Below, one piece after another: positions 35,303-41,924 of a stretch of DNA of 64,000 nucleotides. Source of the DNA: G963701675 sp963701675 (lineage in GTDB: Bacteria; Planctomycetota; Planctomycetia; Gemmatales; Gemmataceae). Below the pieces are notes generated by a model. That model saw nothing but the letters and a program-made list of their open reading frames with translations. It was not told the DNA's origin and searched no databases. The translations under genes and the position numbers were made by a program. The DNA lies in assembly GCA_963701675.1 (NCBI GenBank), contig OY969623.1, positions 6,262,001 to 6,326,000 of the forward strand. The letters run 5' to 3'. Within the stretch, counting starts at the first letter, position 1. Each line of letters opens with the position of its first letter.

Positions 35303-35677
35303 ATGGGAGCAAAGCCCAAGACGATTGACGAGTACCTTGACGCCGTTCGCGACGACCAATGCGCGGCGCTCGAAAAACTTCGGAAGACGATCAAGTCCGT
35401 CGCGCCGAAGGCGGAAGAATACATCAGTTACGGCCTAGCCGCATTCCGCCTGAACGGCAAACCGCTCGTCGCCTTCGGTGCAACCAAGAACCATTGTGCC
35501 TTCTTCCCCATGGACTCAACGACCGTGGCCGCGTACAAGGATGAGCTCAAGGAGTATGACACCAGCAAAGGCACCGTCCGCTTTCAAGCGGATAAGCCCC
35601 TGCCGGCGGCATTGGTGCGGAAGCTGGTCAAGGCACGGGTCGCGGCGAACGACGGGCGCGGTAAGAAATCGAAATAG
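35303..35677 (+). CDS. DUF1801 family protein
   Basis: A 124-residue protein with the DUF1801/YdhG pattern: Ile-Asp-Glu-Tyr-Leu near the N-terminus, Ile-Ser-Tyr-Gly-Leu-Ala-Ala-Phe-Arg and Phe-Phe-Pro-Met-Asp. ATG 35303 follows an AGAGGA sequence; GTG 35288 is an in-frame alternative. The family has an iron-chaperone-like fold but no proven role. The neighbouring SRPBCC gene often co-occurs with it. Confidence 0.85.
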   Translation: MGAKPKTIDEYLDAVRDDQCAALEKLRKTIKSVAPKAEEYISYGLAAFRLNGKPLVAFGATKNHCAFFPMDSTTVAAYKDELKEYDTSKGTVRFQADKPLPAALVRKLVKARVAANDGRGKKSK

Positions 35678-35751
35678 CGAGACTCTATGGCGGCTCACGA
35701 TGGCCGTCGCTGATCTTGGCTATCCATTCCACGTCCGAGTATACTTGCGGC

Positions 35752-36221
35752 ATGGGCACACGTGCTGAAAAACGAACCGAAACCTTTGTCGGCCGTCCAA
35801 TGTCGAAAGAGGTTTTTTATCCTCGGGTGACGCCGATGTCGGCCATCCGCCGATACGCCCGGCAAATTGTTCGGCGATTTCATCCGGAGAAGATCATCCT
35901 GTTCGGCTCTTACGCCTATGGTAAGCCGTCGCCGGATAGCGACGTCGATTTGCTCGTGGTGATGCCAACGCGCAACCAGGTCGAACAAGCCGTGCGAATC
36001 GATGAAGCAATTGAAGAACGAGGCTTTCCACTCGATTTGCTGGTGCGCACCCCAAGACGCTAACCGATCGCCTTCGCTGGGGCGATTCTTACCTACAAGA
36101 GATTGTGACCCAGGGGACCGTGCTTTATGAAAGGGTACACGCGCCAGTGGGTGCGCAAGGCCGAAAGCGACATCGCCGTGGCTCGGCATCTCTTCAAACT
36201 AAGACCTCTGCCCAGCGATGA
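35752..36221 (+). CDS. MNT-type nucleotidyltransferase antitoxin, frameshifted
   Basis: The nucleotidyltransferase motif Leu-Phe-Gly-Ser-Tyr-Ala-Tyr-Gly ... Asp-Ser-Asp-Val-Asp-Leu-Leu-Val is clear. The frame stops at 36063, but a one-base change in the CCCC run at 36050-36053 continues it as Pro-Lys-Thr-Leu-Thr-Asp-Arg-Leu and Glu-Ile-Val-Thr-Gln-Gly-Thr-Val-Leu-Tyr-Glu-Arg, the usual C-terminus, to a stop at 36219-36221. This overlaps the HEPN gene start. MNT proteins AMPylate and silence HEPN RNases. Starts at 35800 or 35836 are alternatives. Confidence 0.72.
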
Positions 36222-36519
36222 GATCTGTTTCCATTGCCAACAAGCGATCGAGAAATACTTCAAAAGCCTACTGGCCGAATCCGGCCTGCCAATTCAAAAA
36301 ACTCACGATTTGACCATTCTCATCCAGCGGCATGACGACCACCTGGCCGCCGGTGTCGGTCACTACGATTCGCGGCTCCGCATCGGCGAGGATTTGTTCG
36401 ACCAGTTGTGGCAAGTTGCGTTTGGCATCTTTCAGAGTCACAGCTTGCATGTCAAATCCCCAATATTCATATATTCCACTGAGTCATTATACCCATTGCC
36501 GGGCAACGTAAGGATGTGA
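36127..36519 (+). pseudogene. HEPN-domain toxin, 3' part replaced
   Basis: Residues 1-63 match HEPN domains: Trp-Val-Arg-Lys-Ala-Glu-Ser-Asp-Ile, Cys-Phe-His-Cys-Gln-Gln-Ala-Ile-Glu-Lys and Lys-Thr-His-Asp-Leu. The rest, from about 36320, is the antisense of a Phd-type antitoxin gene, so the C-terminal helices and the usual catalytic Arg-x4-6-His part are lost. It overlaps the MNT gene and would be its partner toxin. As it stands the toxin is probably inactive. Confidence 0.6.
36268..36450 (-). pseudogene. Phd/YefM-type antitoxin, truncated
   Basis: Starts at ATG 36450 with Met-Gln-Ala-Val-Thr-Leu-Lys-Asp-Ala-Lys and continues Leu-Pro-Gln-Leu-Val-Glu-Gln ... Val-Val-Val-Met-Pro-Leu-Asp-Glu, the N-terminal DNA-binding fold of Phd/YefM antitoxins. 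After about residue 44 the sequence becomes the reverse strand of the HEPN gene, so the toxin-binding C-terminus is missing. The partner toxin gene is absent. Confidence 0.55.
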
Positions 36520-36546
36520 CGTGTCGTTTGCGAGTCTCCGCGGGGT

Positions 36547-36557
36547 CGGGAGACCCG
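36547..36557. repeat. Left target-site duplication CGGGAGACCCG
   Basis: The 11-mer CGGGAGACCCG is repeated exactly at 40518-40528, immediately outside the right end of the proposed mobile element. It has the GGG...CCC pattern favoured as target by some IS4-family elements. Confidence 0.65.
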
Positions 36558-36575
36558 GACTTTGCATATTTTTGA
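36558..36575. repeat. Left terminal inverted repeat
   Basis: Reading inwards, positions 36560-36575 are CTTTGCATATTTTTGA and match the reverse complement of 40501-40516 (CTTTGCATTTTTATGA) at 14 of 16 positions. Two bases (GA) separate it from the direct repeat. Confidence 0.65.
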
Positions 36576-36588
36576 CTGATTTTGGCCC

Positions 36589-36617
36589 GCTGCACATTTT
36601 TGCCGGATGGCTGCACA
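36589..36617. repeat. Left pair of GCTGCACA subterminal repeats
   Basis: GCTGCACA occurs at 36589-36596 and 36610-36617, 21 bases apart (two helical turns), just inside the left inverted repeat. The same 8-mer is paired with 20-base spacing at the right end. Possible transposase-binding sites. Confidence 0.55.
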
Positions 36618-36750
36618 TTTAACGGATGAACGAAACGGAAACGGTATGAGCCGAGTTGAAACGGAATTAGCCCCCCCCGTGCGGGTTCGCAGGCTGCGTG
36701 TTGCGGACGTGATGAGGTGCGCATATATTGCCTTTCCAGGAGTAAAGGCT

Positions 36751-37937
36751 ATGGCTTCCGAAGACCTCCTCGCGGCGATGCATAAAGTTTTTACGCCGGG
36801 CTTCCCGATTACTCAGAAAGACTTGTTCAGGGGCGCATCGAGCAACTCGCTCACATCTTACAGACGATTCCTAGTCCGGGACGCCATCCCATTATTTTCG
36901 GGCAACGTGGTGTTGGCAAAACGTCGATTGCGACGATCTTTGTTGAACGATTCCCGCCAGGGGGGCGTGAGTTTCAAACGGTTAAGATAACGTGCGTCGG
37001 TGAGGATACGTTCAAATCCATTTGGAACCGCATTCTTCAGCGGGCCACGATCAGCTTCAAAGAAAATGCATTCGGTTTTTCACGCGAAGAAAGCGAAGGA
37101 AAGATCAGCCTCGCCGACTTTGGTCCTGAAAACGGAGTAACTTCGGCAGATATTGCCCTCATTCTTGGTAAGCTCCAGAGTCGCGCCGTTTTTGTCATCG
37201 ATGAGTTTGATCGCGTTAACGATCCAAACGTCAGGTCAGCAATGGCTGACCTGATTAAGAATGTATCAGACAATAATCCACTGGTGACGCTGGTCATTGT
37301 CGGTGTTGGTGAAAGCATCACGGAACTCATTGGAGAACATCCATCCATAGCGCGGAATCTCGTCCAGATCGAAATGCCCCTCATGGCCGACGATGACATC
37401 AAAGAAATCGTCTCGAAGGGTGCGGAGCAATTGGAGATTTCCGTTGAGTCGTCGGTACTGGGCGAGATTGCACAACTCGCTGGCGGATTTCCACACTATG
37501 CCCATCTTCTTGGCCTTGGGATAGCCAAAGCATGTCTCATTCGAGATACGAAGGTTGCTACCCAGGAGCTGTTTGATAATTTTGCATGCGAACTTTCAAT
37601 TGAAGAAGCCATCGACACATATCGAGACATATTCAGCCAAGCCACAAGGACCACAAAACCAAGCCGCTATCCAGCGATTTTGTGTGCCTGTGGAGTTGCC
37701 GACCATGACGAGAGAGGAATTTTCCGCGCCACTGATGTCGTCGAGGCTGTTTTCCGTCTTTTTGAAGTAAACCTCACCGTTCAAGCCGTCGTTCCGGCTC
37801 TTCAAGCATTCACCGAAGAGGATCGTGGACGGGTTCTGACAAAAGTCCCAATTGGCAGTCAAAGCCATTATCGATTCCGGGAACCGATGATGCGACCGTT
37901 TTTGCGGATTAAGGCGCGAACTCTAAGCGAAGATTAA
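36751..37937 (+). CDS. AAA-type ATPase, frameshifted passenger gene
   Basis: From ATG 36751 (AGGAG upstream) the protein reads to Asp-Leu-Phe-Arg-Gly; adding one G to the GGGG run at about 36832 continues it as Arg-Ile-Glu-Gln-Leu through Walker A (Gly-Gln-Arg-Gly-Val-Gly-Lys-Thr-Ser), Walker B (Ala-Val-Phe-Val-Ile-Asp-Glu-Phe-Asp) and sensor 1 (Val-Ile-Val-Gly-Val-Gly-Glu-Ser) to the stop at 37937, about 395 residues. The C-terminal part looks like a winged helix, as in Orc1/Cdc6-like STAND ATPases. Could be a regulator of transposition (compare TnsC, IstB) or a defence protein; not resolved. Confidence 0.75.
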
Positions 37938-37946
37938 ACACCAGGA

Positions 37947-37975
37947 TTGACAGATGATACTGTGTCATGTAGAAA
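37947..37975 (+). promoter_or_regulatory. Promoter with near-palindromic operator before the HTH gene
   Basis: TTGACA (37947-37952) is a full -35 box; a weak TAGAAA follows at 37970 after 17 bases. Between them lies ATGATACTGTGTCAT (37954-37968), an inverted repeat with one mismatch. A closely related perfect palindrome lies in the transposase promoter at 39188-39204, so one repressor may control both; the HTH protein is the obvious candidate. Confidence 0.55.
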
Positions 37976-37982
37976 TGGGCAC

Positions 37983-38183
37983 ATGGCTCGAATTCGCAAG
38001 CTGACTAAGGCCCAAGATGATCGCTATCTAACGATAGATGAAGCCGCCGAATCGCTCGGCATTAAGCCGACTGTTGTCCGCAACTACCTCTACGAAGGCA
38101 AGATGACGACGTACAAATTCAAGACGCTGACCCTCGTTAGCGCTTCTGAAGTTCGCGAGTGGGAAGGTCGCAAAAAAAGATAG
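37983..38183 (+). CDS. Small helix-turn-helix (excisionase/MerR-like) protein
   Basis: A 66-residue protein with the pattern Tyr-Leu-Thr-Ile-Asp-Glu-Ala-Ala-Glu-Ser-Leu-Gly-Ile-Lys-Pro-Thr-Val-Val-Arg, typical of winged-helix excisionase/HTH_17 domains, then Tyr-Leu-Tyr-Glu-Gly-Lys and the closing Val-Arg-Glu-Trp. ATG 37983 places the start just after the operator; the frame open from 37947 would include the promoter. It is a likely DNA-binding regulator of the mobile element. Confidence 0.7.
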   Translation: MARIRKLTKAQDDRYLTIDEAAESLGIKPTVVRNYLYEGKMTTYKFKTLTLVSASEVREWEGRKKR

Positions 38184-38212
38184 TTATTTCATCACTACTG
38201 TTGGAGAAGCCG

Positions 38213-38386
38213 ATGGAGCGCTTTGTCTTAAACGAAGGCACCGTTGTGAAGATTGCTGGCTTCCCGATCCGATTGCTTGGGAAGGTAGAAGTCAGCTCGT
38301 CTATCGACCTCGACGAATTACTCGCCATTTGTGCCGATGGCTCAGGCGACGATCCACAGCCTATGTTGGTGTCAGAAAATCCTTGA
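38213..38386 (+). CDS. Hypothetical 57-residue protein
   Basis: ATG 38213 is preceded by TTGGAGAAGCC, a good ribosome-binding site. The short protein has an acidic C-terminal half (Ile-Asp-Leu-Asp-Glu-Leu-Leu). No family recognised. Its last 26 bases overlap the 3' end of the convergent Cas2-like gene. It sits 30 bases after the HTH gene and probably shares its transcript. Confidence 0.5.
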   Translation: MERFVLNEGTVVKIAGFPIRLLGKVEVSSSIDLDELLAICADGSGDDPQPMLVSENP

Positions 38387-38642
38387 GCCACTTTGATGCG
38401 TCTTCGCCGAAGTGACACCACGCTCCTTCTCCTTCTAATGCGACCACCAAAAGCTCGTCGTTGGAGTCGATGTACCTTTGCAGGATGTCACGAATCTGCA
38501 CTGCGGTCATGTTCGTCTTAACTATCCACGTTGAATCTAGGTAGTGCCACCAAGCGTCAAATCCTGTCCTGAGCTTTTCAAGAAGCGTCGGATAATCCTG
38601 GTGGGGCTTGTTTAGGTCGTAACCGATCAAATACGTTTTCAT
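38361..38642 (-). CDS. Cas2-like / SinR-family small protein
   Basis: A 93-residue protein with the family pattern Tyr-Leu-Ile-Gly-Tyr-Asp-Leu-Asn-Lys-Pro at the N-terminus, Trp-Trp-His-Tyr-Leu-Asp-Ser-Thr-Trp-Ile-Val-Lys-Thr, and Asp-Ser-Asn-Asp-Glu-Leu-Leu-Val-Val-Ala-Leu. This is the small group often named SinR family, with a ferredoxin-like fold related to Cas2/VapD nucleases. AAGGAG precedes ATG 38642. No CRISPR array or cas1 is near. It is transcribed away from the RHH-like gene and may be a toxin or an RNA-cleaving protein; function is not established. Confidence 0.7.
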   Translation of the reverse strand: MKTYLIGYDLNKPHQDYPTLLEKLRTGFDAWWHYLDSTWIVKTNMTAVQIRDILQRYIDSNDELLVVALEGEGAWCHFGEDASKWLKDFLTPT

Positions 38643-38752
38643 CCAGATGTCTCCTTAAAAGTGCAAGGGCAGCAAACCAGCCGCATGCTGGTACACCTGA
38701 TCCTATTTGTCATCATAACTGATATATGTAAATCTTTCAACTCTGGCAGTAT

Positions 38753-38810
38753 TGGTACATACGTACCATTGCACCATTAGTTGACAGGCGGCAGACGTGT
38801 GGCGTAGAAT
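38753..38810 (+). promoter_or_regulatory. Sigma-70-like promoter and upstream palindrome
   Basis: TTGACA (38781-38786) and TAGAAT (38805-38810) are separated by 18 bases and lie 40 bases before the RHH-like gene. Upstream, TGGTAC (38753-38758) and GTACCA (38763-38768) form a palindrome around ATAC, a plausible operator shared with the divergent Cas2-like gene. Confidence 0.6.
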
Positions 38811-38851
38811 AACGTTACTCGGTGCCGCGGACCAGCCGAGAGGAGTACGAT

Positions 38852-39070
38852 ATGTCGGTAGAAACCATTGATCGTAATCGGATGATTGTCGATTTGCCGT
38901 CTGAGGTACAAATGGCTATCAAGTTACGGGCCGTAAAAAGCAGCACCACCACAGGGGCCGTCGTGTGCCAAGCCGTCATGCAGGCATTTGCTAAAGACGT
39001 AGAAGAGGCACGGGCTGCTTTGGCACAAACACACACCGTGAAGCCAAGTACTCGGCGGCAAAAAACCTAG
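38852..39070 (+). CDS. Ribbon-helix-helix-like small protein
   Basis: A 72-residue protein from ATG 38852, behind GAGAGGAG. The segment Met-Ile-Val-Asp-Leu-Pro-Ser-Glu-Val-Gln-Met-Ala-Ile-Lys-Leu-Arg-Ala resembles the strand-helix start of CopG/Arc-type repressors. It may repress its own promoter and the divergent Cas2-like gene through the palindrome upstream. A strong terminator follows. Family assignment is tentative. Confidence 0.55.
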   Translation: MSVETIDRNRMIVDLPSEVQMAIKLRAVKSSTTTGAVVCQAVMQAFAKDVEEARAALAQTHTVKPSTRRQKT

Positions 39071-39133
39071 CCCATTTACGTTATTCGCACCCGTCAATCC
39101 AACGCCACCACAACAGTTCCGCGGCATACCGAT

Positions 39134-39164
39134 GACCTGACGCGTTCAGCGCCAGGTCTTTTTT
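39134..39164 (+). terminator. Intrinsic terminator
   Basis: GACCTGACGC / GCGCCAGGTC arms with a short TTCA-type loop, directly followed by TTTTTT. It lies 64 bases after the RHH-like gene and just before the transposase promoter, insulating the transposase from passenger transcription. Confidence 0.8.
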
Positions 39165-39174
39165 GTAATCCCTC

Positions 39175-39204
39175 TTGACGCATGAGACATGATACTCTAT
39201 CATG
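39175..39204 (+). promoter_or_regulatory. Transposase promoter with palindromic operator
   Basis: TTGACG (39175-39180), 17-base spacer, TATCAT (39198-39203). The -10 box is embedded in the perfect palindrome CATGATACTCTATCATG (39188-39204), so a bound repressor would block RNA polymerase. The core ATGATAC also occurs in the HTH gene promoter at 37954. Confidence 0.6.
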
Positions 39205-39237
39205 TCATACATAAGTCAATCGCGGGGGATTAAAATC

Positions 39238-40506
39238 ATGGATGCTCGAATGGAACGTGGTTTGGTAATCGCCCGAAGCAATCAAACCCTAGCCCAAAAG
39301 GGCAAGGTATGGCTTGTGCCTTCGCAGACCGGCAGCGGTCGCAAGTACACTGTGGTCCCGGACGCTGAGCAACCTTATTGCAGTTGCCCGGACTTTGAAT
39401 GCGGGCATCGATGCAAGCATCTTTTCGCTGTTGAATTTCGCATGACGAAGACGGAGCTTCACGAAGACGGCACCGCCACGGTGACAACGGTCGAAGTTCG
39501 CGCCCAGCGAAAGACGTACTCGCAACCGTCGTGGTCGAAGTACAACGCCGCGCAGGTTAATGAACTCCGCCACTTTCAAGAACTCTTAGCCGGCCTGTGC
39601 GCCACGCTGCCGGATACTCCACGTAAACCTGGACGCGGCCGGAAGCCGGTCAGTTATCAGGATGGCCTGTTTGCCGGCGTGCTCAAGGTCTATAGCCTTA
39701 TGTCGGCCCGTCGGTTCTCAGGTGAATTAGCGGAAGCGCACCAGCGTGGCTACGTTGAGCGAATGCCGCATTTCAACAGCGTCCTAAACGTATTCGATAA
39801 TCAAGACGTGACAACGCTACTCAAGCGCATGGTACAAGTGAGCGCCCTGCCGTTGGCGGAAGTCGAAACACGGTTTGCAGTCGATTCGACGGGCTTCACT
39901 GGAACCGTCTACCATCGTTGGTTCGATCACAAATGGGGTCGAGAGCGAAAGGAAGTGAAGTGGGTCAAGGCTCATTTCACGACTGGCGTGCAAACGAATA
40001 TAGTTACCAGTGTTGATGTGCTTGAAGAGAACAGTAGCGATTGCCGCCAATTGCCGGCATTGATCGACGAAACGGCCAAAGGTTTCACGATCAAGGAAGT
40101 GTCGGCGGACAAAGCCTATACCTCACGACGCAACTTCGAAGCAGTCGAATCGCATGGTGGAACTTTCTATCCGATGTTCCGTATTGACCACACAGGCACG
40201 AGTCGGCACGCGGGCGAGTCGTTCCGAAAAACACTGCACTATTTCGCCTTGCACCGCGACGAATACCTGACACACTATCACCAGAGAAGCAACGTCGAGT
40301 CAACCGTATCAATGTTGAAGAGGAAGTTCGGCGCTAACCTGCGGTCACGCAACGAAACGTCGATGAAGAATGAGGCACTCGCAAAGTTCGTCTGCCATAA
40401 CCTGTGCGTCTTGATTCAAGAAATGTACATGCTTGGAATCGACCCGACGTTTGGCTGCACAAATAAAGGCGACGCTGCACAAATTTTACAGTTGCCAGCC
40501 TCATAA
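39238..40506 (+). CDS. DDE transposase with N-terminal SWIM zinc finger
   Basis: A 422-residue protein. The N-terminus carries a SWIM-type finger, Cys-Ser-Cys-Pro-Asp-Phe-Glu-Cys-Gly-His-Arg-Cys-Lys-His, followed by an IS4/IS5-clan DDE domain: first Asp in Phe-Ala-Val-Asp-Ser-Thr-Gly, second in Ser-Ala-Asp-Lys-Ala-Tyr, Glu in Ser-Asn-Val-Glu-Ser-Thr. All three catalytic residues are intact. ATG 39238 has GGGGGAT upstream and lies after the mapped promoter; a start at 39202 would lie inside the -10 box. The last codons overlap the right-end GCTGCACA repeats and the inverted repeat. Confidence 0.85.
   Translation: MDARMERGLVIARSNQTLAQKGKVWLVPSQTGSGRKYTVVPDAEQPYCSCPDFECGHRCKHLFAVEFRMTKTELHEDGTATVTTVEVRAQRKTYSQPSWSKYNAAQVNELRHFQELLAGLCATLPDTPRKPGRGRKPVSYQDGLFAGVLKVYSLMSARRFSGELAEAHQRGYVERMPHFNSVLNVFDNQDVTTLLKRMVQVSALPLAEVETRFAVDSTGFTGTVYHRWFDHKWGRERKEVKWVKAHFTTGVQTNIVTSVDVLEENSSDCRQLPALIDETAKGFTIKEVSADKAYTSRRNFEAVESHGGTFYPMFRIDHTGTSRHAGESFRKTLHYFALHRDEYLTHYHQRSNVESTVSMLKRKFGANLRSRNETSMKNEALAKFVCHNLCVLIQEMYMLGIDPTFGCTNKGDAAQILQLPAS
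40454..40481. repeat. Right pair of GCTGCACA subterminal repeats
   Basis: GCTGCACA occurs at 40454-40461 and 40474-40481, 20 bases apart, inside the last codons of the transposase and just inside the right inverted repeat. The orientation is the same as in the left pair. Confidence 0.5.
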
Positions 40507-40517
40507 AAATGCAAAGC
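40501..40517. repeat. Right terminal inverted repeat
   Basis: Read from outside in, the sequence matches the left end at 14 of 16 positions (see 36558-36575). It overlaps the transposase stop codon. Confidence 0.65.
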
Positions 40518-40528
40518 CGGGAGACCCG
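40518..40528. repeat. Right target-site duplication CGGGAGACCCG
   Basis: Exact copy of 36547-36557, adjacent to the right inverted repeat. Confidence 0.65.
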
Positions 40529-40594
40529 CGCCGAGCGGAGGGTGTGCGACGATGTGCGACCCGGCAAAGGCGTTCCCTCATTTGGTTGCGTCCG

Positions 40595-41134
40595 ATGGAA
40601 ACAACCGAGAAGATCGTGGAATCCTACTGCCGTTATGTAAAGCAGTGGTTCACTATTCCAAACATCAGGTGCGAGGGGCAGTACGAGGTCGATCTGCTTG
40701 CAGTGGACACCACTTCGCCGAAGAAACTGAGTCGGTATCACATCGAGTGTGGCGTGTCCATTTCAGGATCATACTCAAAGCTGACGGCTAAGGCATTCAC
40801 TACCGAACAACTTCGGATCCGCGACCCGGGACGACGACGCACTATCGGCTTCTTTCTCGAGCGCAAATTCCAGCAGGCGCAAGTACTGGCTGAGATTATG
40901 AAGTACGGATTCGTGCCGGGCAACTATCAGAGGGTCATCGTAACTTGGGGAGCTACGGCCGACGCGGAGGATGTCGCGGCAAAAAACGGAGTGCAGCTAT
41001 GGGATTTCAGGGACCTCGTAGAAGAAATCGCATCGGCGAATCGGGATCATCGGACTTATTTCATTGATGATACCGTGAGAACGATTCAGCTATTCGCCAT
41101 GGCGGCTAATCGGCGTAAGTCGACGAGCGCCTAA
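40595..41134 (+). CDS. PD-(D/E)XK nuclease-like hypothetical protein
   Basis: A 179-residue protein from ATG 40595. The segment Gly-Gln-Tyr-Glu-Val-Asp-Leu-Leu-Ala-Val-Asp followed about 15 residues later by Tyr-His-Ile-Glu-Cys-Gly-Val resembles the Asp ... Glu-x-Lys core of PD-(D/E)XK nucleases, with Gly instead of Lys. It lies 66 bases outside the right end of the mobile element. The frame open from 40433 crosses the element junction and is not the real start. Could be a restriction-type or a non-catalytic member. Confidence 0.5.
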   Translation: METTEKIVESYCRYVKQWFTIPNIRCEGQYEVDLLAVDTTSPKKLSRYHIECGVSISGSYSKLTAKAFTTEQLRIRDPGRRRTIGFFLERKFQQAQVLAEIMKYGFVPGNYQRVIVTWGATADAEDVAAKNGVQLWDFRDLVEEIASANRDHRTYFIDDTVRTIQLFAMAANRRKSTSA

Positions 41135-41170
41135 AACAAGGCTGAGCCCGGCCATTACGGTGCACCCCCC

Positions 41171-41890
41171 ATGCCCATCAAGAAACCGCAGCGCCCGCCC
41201 GCCCCCAACGCCGCCGCCGTCGTCGCCCAACTCAAGCGCCTCGCCACCAGGCGTTACCGTGACGGCATGTCACGCTACGCCATTCCAACGGACAAGGCGT
41301 TCGGCGTGCCTGTCGGGCTCATGCAGAAGTTGGCCAAGCGCCTCGGGCGGAACCATGAACTCGCGATCGCGCTATGGGACACCGGTTGGTACGAAGCCCG
41401 CATGATGGCGGCGTTTCTGGATGAGCCGGAACGTGTCACGCCGGCGCAGATGGACCGCTGGTGCCGTGACTTCGATAGTTGGGCCATTGTCGATACGGTG
41501 TGCTTTCACCTCTTCGACCGCACGCCGCAAGCCTGGCGCAAGGCGAAGCCGTGGTCGCGGCGGCGCGAGGAGTTCGCCAAACGTGCGGGGTTTGTGCTCA
41601 TGGCTTGTCTCGCCGCGCACGACAAGGCGGCTGCCGACGAACGATTTCTGGCTTTTCTCCCGTTGATTGAGGACGGCGCTTGTGACGAGCGCAACTTCGT
41701 GAAGAAGGGCGTGAGCTGGGCGCTGCGTATGATCGGACGGCGTAGCCCAATGCTGCACGCGACCGCGCTATCAGTCGCCGAGCGCTTAACCGAGTCCAAC
41801 GAAACGTCGTCCCGCTGGGTTGGCAGGGACGCTGTACGCGAACTAACGAATCCGAAAGTCCGCGCGCAGGTGGCGCGCCGAAGTAAATGA
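41171..41890 (+). CDS. DNA alkylation repair protein, AlkD-like
   Basis: A 239-residue all-helical HEAT-like-repeat protein. The motifs Gly-Val-Pro-Val-Gly-Leu-Met-Gln, Leu-Trp-Asp-Thr-Gly-Trp-Tyr-Glu-Ala-Arg and Asp-Ser-Trp-Ala-Ile-Val-Asp match the AlkC/AlkD family, which removes alkylated purines without base flipping. The Asp and Trp residues of the active groove appear present. An AT-poor 36-base gap separates it from the nuclease-like gene. Confidence 0.85.
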   Translation: MPIKKPQRPPAPNAAAVVAQLKRLATRRYRDGMSRYAIPTDKAFGVPVGLMQKLAKRLGRNHELAIALWDTGWYEARMMAAFLDEPERVTPAQMDRWCRDFDSWAIVDTVCFHLFDRTPQAWRKAKPWSRRREEFAKRAGFVLMACLAAHDKAAADERFLAFLPLIEDGACDERNFVKKGVSWALRMIGRRSPMLHATALSVAERLTESNETSSRWVGRDAVRELTNPKVRAQVARRSK

Positions 41891-41924
41891 GGCGCCAATA
41901 GAATGCAATGTGAGGGACAGCATC

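Larger units (their letters stand above)
36520..36750. other. Left junction of the mobile element
   Basis: Non-coding. It contains, in order, half of a broken palindrome (36536-36557), the 11-bp direct repeat (36547-36557), the left inverted repeat (36558-36575), two GCTGCACA copies, and the AGGAG Shine-Dalgarno of the AAA ATPase gene. Confidence 0.6.
36558..40517. mobile_element. Probable complete insertion element with passenger genes (about 3.96 kb)
   Basis: Bounded by 14/16 inverted repeats and flanked by an exact 11-bp direct repeat. It carries a SWIM-finger DDE transposase at the right end and a passenger block on the left: AAA ATPase, HTH protein, a 57-residue protein, a Cas2-like/SinR-family protein (opposite strand) and a ribbon-helix-helix-like protein. 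Paired GCTGCACA sequences lie 29 and 50 bases inside the left end and about 35 and 55 bases inside the right end. Length of the duplication and transposase type recall IS4-like elements. Flanking genes (HEPN remnant, nuclease-like gene) lie outside. Confidence 0.65.

Noticed and set aside
38361..38642. A CRISPR-Cas adaptation locus
   Set aside because: Only a Cas2-like fold is present; there is no cas1 and no repeat-spacer array in the window.
36547..40528. CGGGAGACCCG as part of the terminal inverted repeat
   Set aside because: The copies match exactly in direct orientation (11/11) but only 8/11 inverted, so a target duplication fits better.
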